NCBI GenBank assembly: GCA_019421005.1
Contig: JAHZGA010000024.1
Location: 1 to 14,621, forward strand
Reading direction: 5' to 3'
DNA length: 14,621 bases
From: a bacterium
GTDB taxonomy: Bacteria > Bacillota_I > Bacilli_A > RF39 > UBA660
The notes below the pieces were generated by a model that saw only the letters and a list, made by a program, of their open reading frames with translations, was not told the origin of the DNA and did not search any database. The translations under genes were made by a program, and so were the position numbers. This document shows, one piece after another, positions 1 through 5,902 of this stretch. The first letter of the stretch is position 1; every line of letters begins with the position of its first letter.

Positions 1-70
1 ATAATTAAAGAATGTCGAAATTTTTTCGATATTCTTTTTAAAATCACTCTTTTATAGCATCATTACAACT
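1..70 (+). repeat. Left copy of terminal inverted repeat, containing an imperfect hairpin
   Basis: These 70 bases reappear as the reverse complement at 14552-14621. The only difference is at position 56 (A here, G in the other copy read in the same sense). Positions 1-55 match exactly. Inside is a hairpin at about 8-38: a 14-base arm beginning AAAGAATGTCGAAA, a 3-base loop, and an arm ending ATTCTTT, with one G-T pair and followed by T residues. It resembles an AT-rich terminator. No transposase or recombinase is encoded beside it. Confidence 0.93.
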
Positions 71-151
71 GTTAAAATTAAAGAGAGCAATTGCACACCA
101 AAAAATTTATTATGATAAATTGGAAAGATTATATTAAATTACAATTTTTTC

Positions 152-180
152 TTTTCATATATTTTCAAATATGCTATAAT
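152..180 (+). promoter_or_regulatory. Sigma-A-like promoter with extended -10, for the L,D-transpeptidase
   Basis: A perfect TATAAT at 175-180 is preceded by TGC, giving an extended -10 (TGnTATAAT). A 17-base spacer separates it from TTTTCA at 152-157, which matches 4 of 6 bases of the -35 consensus. Transcription would start near 187, leaving a leader of about 24 bases that contains the GGAGG ribosome site at 200-204. Confidence 0.75.
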
Positions 181-210
181 TTAATTATAATAGGATAGTG
201 GAGGATGTAT

Positions 211-1395
211 GTGAAGCGAAAAAGTACAATCATTATAGCTTTATTAACTGTCGTGCTAATAATAATTTTTATTCTATTTCGCTATTTAAGTATTTCTTAT
301 TTAGTTGTACCTAGTATTACCTTATTAGGAGAAAAAACAATATATGTAACAGTTAATAATGAATTTAAAGACCCAGGAGTAAAAGCTAGTATTAAAGATG
401 TTGATGCTAGTAAAAAAGTAAAAATAACTGGAAATGTTAACACAAAAAAATTAGGAACGTATACTTTAAAATATAGTATAACTAATACTAAAGGAAAAAG
501 AGAAAAATCAGTTGAAAGAAAAGTAATTGTTAAAGATGATATTCCACCAATTATTGAATTAACTGGTGGGGAAGAATATAATCTTGAATATGGGAATGAA
601 TATGTTGAACCTGGTTTTAAAGCTATGGATAATTTAGATGGAGATATAACAAAAAATGTTAAAATAACTGGTTCAATTGATAATAAACAATTAGGAACTT
701 ATGAATTAACCTATACAGTAAGTGATAGTTCTAAAAACAAATTCAGTATTAAAAGAAAAGTTTTAGTTGTTGATACTAATGGTCCTAGTATATATTTAAA
801 TGGAAATAACCCTTTGTATCTAAATTTAAATCAAGATTATGTTGAACCAGGTTACCGAGCAGTTGATGATTATGATGGAGATATAACTAGTAATGTTGTT
901 GTCAAAAATTATGTTGTGCCAAGTGTAGCAGGAACATATGCTGTTAACTATGCTGTTTATGATAGTTCTGGTAACTATGGAACAGTTAATAGAACTGTCT
1001 ATGTTGGTACGAACGACCAAATAAGTGCGAATACTTATGTTGCTGTTTCAATCGATGAACAATATGTTTGGTTTTATAAAAATGGAACAATTTTAACATC
1101 CGCCCCAATTGTAACAGGTACAAAAGGCGTTAATGACACCCCTAGAGGAACATATCAAATATTATCAAAAGCAAGAAACATTTATTTAACTGGTCCAGAT
1201 TATAAATCATTTGTTAACTTTTGGATGCGTTTTACTCCAACTCAAATAGGACTTCATGATGCTTCATGGCGAAGCACATTCGGAGGAGATATCTATGTCG
1301 GAAATGGCTCCCATGGATGTGTTAATATGCCATATAATACTGCTAAAATAATTTATGAAAATGCCCCAATTGGTACGAAAGTTGTTGTTTATTAA
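211..1395 (+). CDS. Secreted/anchored L,D-transpeptidase (YkuD) with three Ig-like DUF5011-type domains
   Basis: Predicted cell-wall enzyme that would form 3-3 peptidoglycan cross-links or attach proteins to peptidoglycan outside the membrane. GTG at 211 is chosen as the start because GGAGG (200-204) lies six bases before it; the ATG at 205 abuts GGAGG with no spacer. This gives 394 residues. In order: a basic N-terminus and one membrane segment (about 6-25), three Ig-like repeats (about 35-108, 112-188, 192-266) each with a DPGVKA/EPGFKA-like motif and, in the last two, a DGDIT motif, then a YkuD domain (about 275-394). The catalytic signature is complete: HD near 349, then SHGCVNMP with catalytic Cys370. 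The protein is probably membrane-tethered, as no clear cleavage site is seen. It has its own promoter, and its stop overlaps the ribosome site of the next gene, so the two are co-transcribed. The enzyme assignment is firm; the role of the Ig-like stalk (spacer or ligand binding) is inferred. Confidence 0.93.
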   Translation: MKRKSTIIIALLTVVLIIIFILFRYLSISYLVVPSITLLGEKTIYVTVNNEFKDPGVKASIKDVDASKKVKITGNVNTKKLGTYTLKYSITNTKGKREKSVERKVIVKDDIPPIIELTGGEEYNLEYGNEYVEPGFKAMDNLDGDITKNVKITGSIDNKQLGTYELTYTVSDSSKNKFSIKRKVLVVDTNGPSIYLNGNNPLYLNLNQDYVEPGYRAVDDYDGDITSNVVVKNYVVPSVAGTYAVNYAVYDSSGNYGTVNRTVYVGTNDQISANTYVAVSIDEQYVWFYKNGTILTSAPIVTGTKGVNDTPRGTYQILSKARNIYLTGPDYKSFVNFWMRFTPTQIGLHDASWRSTFGGDIYVGNGSHGCVNMPYNTAKIIYENAPIGTKVVVY

Positions 1396-1405
1396 GGAGG
1401 TTTAA

Positions 1406-1729
1406 ATGGAAAGAATATATAATAAATTAGTAAGAGATAATATTCCTAACATAATTGAAAATAATAAAGAAAAACCAATTATTAGAATATTAAATGATGA
1501 TGAATATAAAATAGAATTAGAAAAAAAACTATATGAAGAATATGAAGAAGTAATTAATTCTAAAGAAAACAGAATTGAAGAATTAGCAGATATGCTAGAA
1601 GTAATAAAAGCTTTAGGACATCTCGAAAACAAAAGTTTAAATGATATTATTGATGTAGCAAATCAAAAAAATAAAAGCCGGGGCTCATTTAATAAAAAAA
1701 TATTTCTTGAAAAAGTAATTGAAGATTAA
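1406..1729 (+). CDS. MazG-like nucleoside triphosphate pyrophosphohydrolase (all-alpha NTP-PPase)
   Basis: Small 107-residue cytoplasmic protein of the all-alpha NTP pyrophosphatase superfamily, often annotated as phosphoribosyl-ATP pyrophosphohydrolase-like. The N-terminus YNKLVRDNIP is typical of this subgroup. Metal-binding acidic motifs are visible: EEYEE at 44-48 (ExxE), then EELAD at 58-62 (ExxD). The C-terminal RGSF stretch also fits. Members hydrolyse NTPs or modified nucleotides to the monophosphate and pyrophosphate, usually as house-cleaning enzymes. The true substrate cannot be read from sequence, and a histidine-pathway role is unlikely because no his genes are present. The start has an ideal AAGGAGG (1394-1400), which overlaps the stop of the L,D-transpeptidase gene, so both genes share a transcript that ends at the hairpin at 1753. 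Confidence 0.85.
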   Translation: MERIYNKLVRDNIPNIIENNKEKPIIRILNDDEYKIELEKKLYEEYEEVINSKENRIEELADMLEVIKALGHLENKSLNDIIDVANQKNKSRGSFNKKIFLEKVIED

Positions 1730-1752
1730 CTTTAATTACTTTTTTAAATAAA

Positions 1753-1777
1753 AAAAATAGTTTTTTAAACTATTTTT
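1753..1777. terminator. Bidirectional intrinsic terminator between convergent genes
   Basis: A perfect 11-base inverted repeat (AAAAATAGTTT at 1753-1763, AAACTATTTTT at 1767-1777) has a 3-base loop. It carries T tracts on both strands; the tract leaving on the minus strand (1751-1757) is longer. It serves the gene ending at 1729 on the plus strand and the gene ending at 1770 on the minus strand, and it overlaps the minus-strand stop codon. Confidence 0.8.
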
Positions 1778-2351
1778 GGACATATACTAAAGTTGTACCA
1801 GTATTGGTAATTGTAACTGGATTATTAGGAGTATCTAATACATCTCCTTTATAAGCCATTGTTAATTTCATTCTAACTTTTTCTCCGACTTTTAATTCAT
1901 CGTTAATATTTATTTTAGAACCATCTTCATAAGTTAAACTGTAAATATAATTGTTCCTAATAATGTTTTCATCATTAACTTTGTCATTCCCACTTCCTGT
2001 AAAAATAGGGCTTAAATTAGTAATTGAACTTAATTCAGCATCAATTATACCATTATTAACAACATCAAAAGTGTAAGTAACTGAATCACCTGGTTTATTT
2101 AATTTAGCATCCATTATAACAATAGAAGTACTTTTTAAATAAATACTACCCGCTATGGCTGAACCTGTTGTTGAACCATAATCGTTATTAGCAAAATTAA
2201 TTGACCATTCATGACCACCATAACTTGAAGAAGTATTAATTTTTAAAGTTGAACTCATAGCAGCAAAAGCAATTGATAAACCAATAATTCCTAAAATTAA
2301 TGCAATGATAACAATTATTTTATAATCTTTAACTTCTAAATCTTTATTCAT
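1770..2351 (-). CDS. Secreted TasA/camelysin-like protein with SipW-type signal sequence
   Basis: 193-residue predicted exported protein. A charged N-terminus precedes a hydrophobic segment (about 11-30) ending LSIAFA, where signal peptidase could cut. The rest is Ser/Thr/Asn-rich and probably beta-sheet, with GHEWSINF near residue 46, SITNLSP near the middle and TTLVYVQK at the C-terminus. It is clearly related to the two proteins at 13631-14197 and 14207-14497: all share the (L/I)S(V/I)A(Y/F)A signal end, a following Trp, and the final LVY/LEYVQ strand, and two share SITNLSP. This organisation resembles SipW-dependent TasA/camelysin (CalY) proteins, which form matrix fibres or act as surface proteases in Bacilli. 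The family call is by pattern, not firm. There is no LPXTG anchor. The start has AAGGAAGG upstream, and a promoter lies at 2374-2402. No signal peptidase gene is nearby. Confidence 0.6.
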   Translation of the reverse strand: MNKDLEVKDYKIIVIIALILGIIGLSIAFAAMSSTLKINTSSSYGGHEWSINFANNDYGSTTGSAIAGSIYLKSTSIVIMDAKLNKPGDSVTYTFDVVNNGIIDAELSSITNLSPIFTGSGNDKVNDENIIRNNYIYSLTYEDGSKININDELKVGEKVRMKLTMAYKGDVLDTPNNPVTITNTGTTLVYVQK

Positions 2352-2373
2352 AATTACCTTCCTTACTATTAAT

Positions 2374-2402
2374 ATGATAATATATTTTTAAAAAAAATTC
2401 AA
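2374..2402 (-). promoter_or_regulatory. Promoter for the minus-strand TasA-like gene
   Basis: Read on the minus strand: TTGAAT (-35, plus coordinates 2397-2402), 17-base spacer, TATCAT (-10, 2374-2379). This gives 4/6 and 5/6 matches to the consensus. The start site would fall near 2367, just upstream of the AAGGAAGG ribosome site. Confidence 0.55.
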
Positions 2403-2440
2403 GTTATTAATTAAATATTTATTTTTTTTTAAAATTAATG

Positions 2441-2446
2441 TATAAT
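2441..2446 (+). promoter_or_regulatory. Probable -10 element for obg
   Basis: A perfect TATAAT lies 28 bases before the obg start, downstream of a very A/T-rich stretch. No good -35 is seen at 16-18 bases upstream, so recognition may rely on the A/T-rich upstream region. A start near 2453 would put the upstream ATG at 2455 almost at the 5' end of the message, which supports the ATG at 2470 as the real start. Confidence 0.45.
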
Positions 2447-2469
2447 AAAAATATATGCGGGGTGAATTT

Positions 2470-3738
2470 ATGTTTGTAGATGAAGTTACTTTAGAACTAG
2501 TTGCCGGTAGTGGTGGTAATGGGTGTATGGCCTTTAGAAGAGAAAAATTTGTTGCAATGGGTGGACCATTTGGAGGATCTGGAGGAAAAGGATCAGATAT
2601 TAAATTTGTTGTTGATGAAGGCTTAAACACTTTAGTAAATTTACGATATCAGAAAGTCATCAAAGGTAAAAGAGGAGAAAACGGATTAGGAAAAGGTATG
2701 AATGGTGCATATGCTGAAGATGTGATTATTAAAGTTCCACCTGGAACTGTTATAACTGATTTAGAAACAGGTTCCGTTTTAGCTGATTTAATAAATAAAG
2801 ATGATGAAGTTGTTATAGTTAAAGGTGGTAGAGGCGGTAGAGGGAATATGGCTTTAGCCACAAGAACTAATCCTGCACCTAAAGTTGCTGAAAATGGAGA
2901 ACCAGGTCAAGTAAAAAAAGTTAAAATTGAATTAAAACTTTTAGCAGATGTTGGTTTAGTTGGACTTCCTAGTGTAGGAAAATCAACTCTTATTTCTCAA
3001 ATATCAGCATCTAAACCTAAAATAGCTGCTTATCATTTTACAACTTTAAATCCTAATTTAGGAGTTGTTAAAGCTAGTAATAATCGTTCATATGTTGTTG
3101 CAGACTTACCAGGTTTAATTAAAGGTGCATCTTTAGGAGAAGGACTAGGAGATAGATTTTTAAAACATATAGAAAGAACTAGGGTAATTGCCCATATTAT
3201 TGACATGAGTGCTTTTGAAGGAAGAGATCCTTATGAAGATTATCTAATTATTAATAATGAACTTAAAAGTTTCAATCCTAAAATTTTAGATAAACCTCAA
3301 ATAGTAATTGCTAATAAAATGGACTTACCTAATTCTTTAGAAAATTTAGAAAAATTTAAAAAACAAGTTGATGTTAAAATTTATCCAATATCTGCAGTAA
3401 CTAAAGAAGGAATAAAAGAAGTCGTCAATGCTTTAGCAGATATGTTAGATAATATTGAAAAAGAACCATTACACAAAGAAAAAATAACTAGTCATGTTTT
3501 GTATCAATTTAAAGAAGAAGAACCTTTTACTATTAATAAAGAAGGTAATACTTGGGTTATTAGAGGAGAAAAAGTTGAAAAACTATTGAAAATGACTAGA
3601 TTTACTAGTGAAGAAGCAGTATTAAGGTTTTCAAATAAATTAAAAAAATTAGGAATTGATGATAAATTAAGAGAGCTAGGAGCTTTAGAGGGAGATAATA
3701 TAAGAATTTTAGATTATGAATTTGAATATAAATTGTAA
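2470..3738 (+). CDS. obgE: Obg-family GTPase (ribosome assembly/stress)
   Basis: Essential P-loop GTPase that binds the 50S subunit during late assembly and links growth to (p)ppGpp. The start at 2470 (MFVDEV) matches the canonical Obg N-terminus and has GGGGTGA at 2459-2465; the ATG at 2455 would add five atypical residues. The 422 residues include the glycine-rich Obg fold (about 1-158, with GSGGNG, GGPFGGSGGKG and GGRGGRGN loops), then the G domain: G1 GLPSVGKS at 165-172, TT in switch I near 191, G3 DLPG at 212-215, G4 NKMD at 282-285, G5 SAV near 312. A C-terminal OCT domain follows (about 340-420, containing RFSNKLKKLGIDDKLRELGA), as is usual in Gram-positive Obg. All nucleotide-binding motifs are intact and the length is normal. 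A small gene follows 20 bases downstream, probably on the same transcript. Confidence 0.97.
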   Translation: MFVDEVTLELVAGSGGNGCMAFRREKFVAMGGPFGGSGGKGSDIKFVVDEGLNTLVNLRYQKVIKGKRGENGLGKGMNGAYAEDVIIKVPPGTVITDLETGSVLADLINKDDEVVIVKGGRGGRGNMALATRTNPAPKVAENGEPGQVKKVKIELKLLADVGLVGLPSVGKSTLISQISASKPKIAAYHFTTLNPNLGVVKASNNRSYVVADLPGLIKGASLGEGLGDRFLKHIERTRVIAHIIDMSAFEGRDPYEDYLIINNELKSFNPKILDKPQIVIANKMDLPNSLENLEKFKKQVDVKIYPISAVTKEGIKEVVNALADMLDNIEKEPLHKEKITSHVLYQFKEEEPFTINKEGNTWVIRGEKVEKLLKMTRFTSEEAVLRFSNKLKKLGIDDKLRELGALEGDNIRILDYEFEYKL

Positions 3739-3758
3739 TTTAAATAAAAGGAGGAGTT

Positions 3759-3947
3759 ATGCCTACAGAATATAAGTTAAGTGATTATGAAAAAGAAGAT
3801 GGATATGGTAAAAAATCTTTTGAAGAAAGAAAAAAACTTCAAAAAGAAATGATTGAAATGGCTAAAACTAGAGGAGTAAAGCCAACTGCTAGATATTATA
3901 AAACTTATCCATCAACTATAAGAAGATTATTAAAAAAGGAGCTTTAA
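3759..3947 (+). CDS. Small helix-turn-helix-like protein of unknown function
   Basis: 62-residue basic protein. The first half is a charged helix (EERKKLQKEMIEMAKTRG). The second half, GVKPTARYYKTYPSTIRRLL, has the spacing of a homeodomain/psq-type helix-turn-helix, like the DNA-binding end of transposases or small regulators. AAGGAGGAG precedes the ATG at good spacing, so it is probably translated, most likely as the second gene of the obg transcript. Its last four bases overlap the end of the minus-strand DUF192 gene, and its final codons form one arm of a terminator hairpin. No catalytic domain is present. It could be a stand-alone small regulator or the relic of a larger HTH protein. No function is proposed. 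Confidence 0.65.
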   Translation: MPTEYKLSDYEKEDGYGKKSFEERKKLQKEMIEMAKTRGVKPTARYYKTYPSTIRRLLKKEL

Positions 3948-3968
3948 AATTTTTTTAAAGTTCCTTTT
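3934..3968. terminator. Bidirectional terminator built from the overlapping 3' ends of two convergent genes
   Basis: A 16-base arm (3934-3949, AAAAGGAGCTTTAAAA) pairs with 3953-3968 (TTTTAAAGTTCCTTTT) except for one G-T pair, around a 3-base loop. The stem covers the last codons and stops of both convergent genes. T runs leave on both sides; the run on the minus strand (A residues 3932-3937 on plus) is longer. Confidence 0.7.
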
Positions 3969-4231
3969 GGAAATTCATAAGTATAATAGACATTTTTTTT
4001 AGGTAAAATAATTTTATTCGGTAATAAGTTTTCAAAAGTATATAAAATATTATTATCTTTATCAGTCATAACTACATCAATTGGTTCTAGCATAAAAAAA
4101 GTATGAATACTATTGCATTTAGGAAAACATAAACAATAATCGATGTTTTTTTTTAACATAAAACCTTTAAATCGAATAAAAAAATTAGAAGCATTTTTAA
4201 TTTTAATTGAATTATTTATAACTAATTTCAA
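3944..4231 (-). CDS. DUF192 family protein
   Basis: 95-residue protein of the small DUF192 beta-fold family, whose function is unknown. The signature is clear: RFKGFM (family RxxGLM), then CNSIHTFFM (family C.SIHTFFM) and PIDVVMTDKD. Many relatives are secreted; this one has no signal peptide, so it is probably cytoplasmic. The start is uncertain. TTG at 4231 is chosen because GGTGAT (4234-4239) sits just before it and the promoter at 4248-4276 predicts transcription from about 4241, leaving little room for the longer reading from TTG at 4243. The 3' end overlaps the small HTH-like gene by four bases and lies inside the shared terminator stem. Confidence 0.82.
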   Translation of the reverse strand: MKLVINNSIKIKNASNFFIRFKGFMLKKNIDYCLCFPKCNSIHTFFMLEPIDVVMTDKDNNILYTFENLLPNKIILPKKNVYYTYEFPKGTLKKF

Positions 4232-4247
4232 ATTAATCACCAATAAA

Positions 4248-4276
4248 ATAATATCATATTTAAAATTATTTGTAAA
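4248..4276 (-). promoter_or_regulatory. Promoter for the DUF192 gene
   Basis: Minus-strand TTTACA (-35, plus 4271-4276), 17-base spacer, TATTAT (-10, plus 4248-4253). Each hexamer matches the consensus at 5 of 6 bases. The predicted start near 4241 leaves a very short leader. Confidence 0.6.
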
Positions 4277-4316
4277 ATGATATAAAAATAGTTTTATATT
4301 TATAGTGTTGATAATC

Positions 4317-4345
4317 TTGATTTAATTATAAAATACTATTATAAT
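4317..4345 (+). promoter_or_regulatory. Promoter for the mTERF-like gene cluster
   Basis: TTGATT (4317-4322), 17-base spacer, perfect TATAAT (4340-4345). It is arranged back to back with the DUF192 promoter. The only clear terminator downstream is at 6788, so it probably drives all three mTERF-like genes. Confidence 0.7.
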
Positions 4346-4381
4346 AAAGGCAAAGAAAAATTTTATATGGAGTTGATTTAT

Positions 4382-5482
4382 ATGTTAAAAGAAGAATTTA
4401 TAAAATTAGGATATACTAAAGAAGAATATGAATTAATAAGAAATGATTATTCAATAATTGCAATTCAAGACGAAACTTTAATTAAACATTTAAAAAATAA
4501 CTCTAGTTTTTTTCTTGAAAATGGTTATAGTAAAAAAGAAGTAATTGACATGACCAAAAGTTTCCCACAAATTTATGGTTTATCAATAGAAAACATAAAA
4601 CAAAAAATAGCAGATTTAATCGAGTTAGGATATACTAAAGAAGAAGTAATCAAGATGACTAAAATTTCACCTCAAATTTATAGCTTATCAATAGAAAACA
4701 TAAAACAAAAAATGGCTGATTTAATCGAGTTAGGATATACTAAAGAAGAAGTAATCAAGATGACTAAAAGTTTACCTCAAATTTATGGTTATAGTATAGA
4801 AACAATAAAACAAAAAATAGGCGATTTAATCAAGTTGGGCTATACTAAAGAAGAAGTAATTAAAATGACTAAAAGTTTCCCTCAAATTTATAGTTATAGT
4901 ATAGAAACAATGAAACAAAAAATAGCAGATTTAATCGAGTTAGGATATACTAAAGAAGAAGTAATCAAGATGACCAAAAGTCAACCTACAATTTATGGTT
5001 ATAGTGTAGAAAACATAAAACAAAAAATAGCTGATTTAATCGAGCTAGGATATACTAAAGAAGAAGTAATCAAGATGACTAAAATTTTCCCCGCAATTTA
5101 TAGTTATAGTATAGCAACAATGAAACAAAAAATTAGTGATTTAATCAAGCTAGGATATACCAAAGAGGATGTAATTAAGATGACCAAAAGTTTACCTCAA
5201 ATTTATGGTTATAGTATAGAAAATACAAAACAAAAAATAGAATTTTATGATTCAATCGGTATGCATGAATTAGCTGTTATTGATCCTAAAAAATTGATGC
5301 AAAGTGTAGATAAAAGTTATTCAAGATATCACTTTTATAAAGAAATAGGAATTAATATAGATATGACTAATTATAATAAATTATTTATTAATCAAAAAGC
5401 TTTTGAAAAAAAATATGAAATAACTAAAGAAGAATTATTTAAAAAATACAATTATAAAAATAAAGATGAAAAAAGTTTATAA
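4382..5482 (+). CDS. mTERF-like helical-repeat protein A (seven near-identical 35-residue repeats)
   Basis: 366 residues. The start at 4382 is chosen over ATG 4367 because GGAG (4369-4372) lies nine bases upstream and the resulting MLKEEFIKLGYTKEE matches the start of protein C. After a degenerate first unit (about 1-42), seven 35-residue units follow (about 43-287). The core pattern is LIELGYTKEEVIKMTKSFP, then QIYGYSIENIKQKIAD: two helices, a conserved Pro and a short closing helix. This is the layout of mTERF repeats (lxxLGls.eei..ml...P.ll..s.e.l..ki.fL), which stack into superhelices that bind nucleic acid in mitochondria and plastids. A C-terminal part of about 79 residues (FYDSIGMHELAV to the end) is shared with protein C. 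There is no signal peptide, membrane segment or catalytic motif, so it is probably cytoplasmic. The mTERF assignment is by visible pattern; function is unknown, with nucleic-acid binding the leading guess. A different alpha-solenoid remains possible. Confidence 0.7.
   Translation: MLKEEFIKLGYTKEEYELIRNDYSIIAIQDETLIKHLKNNSSFFLENGYSKKEVIDMTKSFPQIYGLSIENIKQKIADLIELGYTKEEVIKMTKISPQIYSLSIENIKQKMADLIELGYTKEEVIKMTKSLPQIYGYSIETIKQKIGDLIKLGYTKEEVIKMTKSFPQIYSYSIETMKQKIADLIELGYTKEEVIKMTKSQPTIYGYSVENIKQKIADLIELGYTKEEVIKMTKIFPAIYSYSIATMKQKISDLIKLGYTKEDVIKMTKSLPQIYGYSIENTKQKIEFYDSIGMHELAVIDPKKLMQSVDKSYSRYHFYKEIGINIDMTNYNKLFINQKAFEKKYEITKEELFKKYNYKNKDEKSL
4508..5242 (+). repeat. In-frame tandem repeat, 105 bp x 7, inside mTERF-like gene A
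   Basis: Equivalent codons recur exactly every 105 bases (for example the GAG/AAG codon at 4622, 4727, 4832, 4937, 5042, 5147). The first unit (from 4508) is more diverged; the later six are close to identical at the DNA level, with stretches of more than 30 identical bases between neighbours. Each unit encodes 35 residues, so gain or loss of a unit keeps the frame. Confidence 0.92.
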
Positions 5483-5498
5483 GAAAGAAGGAATAAAA

Positions 5499-5894
5499 AT
5501 GGAAGAATTATATAGAATTGGAATAAGTGAAGGAACTATAAAAAGTATGATAGAACTAGAACCCAGCATCTGCGAAATAAGCACTCAAGAAATAAAAGAG
5601 AAAGAAATTATATTAGAAAAAATAAATTGTAATGAAAATCAGATTATAAATATTATTAGTAGTAACCCAATGTATTTAGATAGAATGAATGATGATGTTT
5701 TAAAATTAATAAATAAATTAAAATCATATGGCTTCAGTATGTTAAATATTTTATTTGACTCAAATCCATACATATTAAATTTAGATGCTTTTGAAATCGA
5801 AAATTATATAAATAGTAGATTAAATAATAATGAAAAATTAGAAGATATAGTAGATGATTTAGACGCAAATCCATTATTATTTAATGAAATGTAA
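5499..5894 (+). CDS. Diverged mTERF-like repeat protein B
   Basis: 131 residues from ATG 5499, chosen because AGAAGGA lies about six bases upstream. An in-frame ATG at 5466 would overlap gene A and has no ribosome site. The protein is helical with degenerate repeats of about 33-37 residues. Each shows the mTERF-like rhythm of a helix, a conserved (S)NP(x)(Y/L)L or EPSI turn, and another helix: IELEPSICEIS, ISSNPMYLDRM, LFDSNPYILNL and LDANPLLF. These Asn-Pro turns sit where proteins A and C have FPQIY. It lacks the C-terminal domain shared by A and C, and its DNA units are not near-identical, so it is either much older or a different subfamily. It lies 16 bases after gene A and 8 before gene C, so it is almost certainly in the same operon. 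Function unknown. Confidence 0.65.
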   Translation: MEELYRIGISEGTIKSMIELEPSICEISTQEIKEKEIILEKINCNENQIINIISSNPMYLDRMNDDVLKLINKLKSYGFSMLNILFDSNPYILNLDAFEIENYINSRLNNNEKLEDIVDDLDANPLLFNEM

Positions 5895-5902
5895 GGGAAA
5901 AA

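Noticed and set aside
205..210. ATG 205 as start of the L,D-transpeptidase
   Set aside because: GGAGG directly abuts it with no spacer, while GTG 211 has the ideal six-base spacing and gives a typical MKRKS signal start.
1402..1632. Minus-strand open frame opposite the MazG-like gene, and similar minus-strand frames at 826-1020, 2649-2861, 7547-7759, 9589-9897 and 14151-14387
   Set aside because: They lie opposite strongly supported genes, have no ribosome sites, and have low-complexity translations caused by the A/T-rich complementary codons.
1770..2351. Sortase-anchored (LPXTG) surface protein
   Set aside because: No LPXTG-like motif, C-terminal hydrophobic segment or basic tail is present in any of the three TasA-like proteins.
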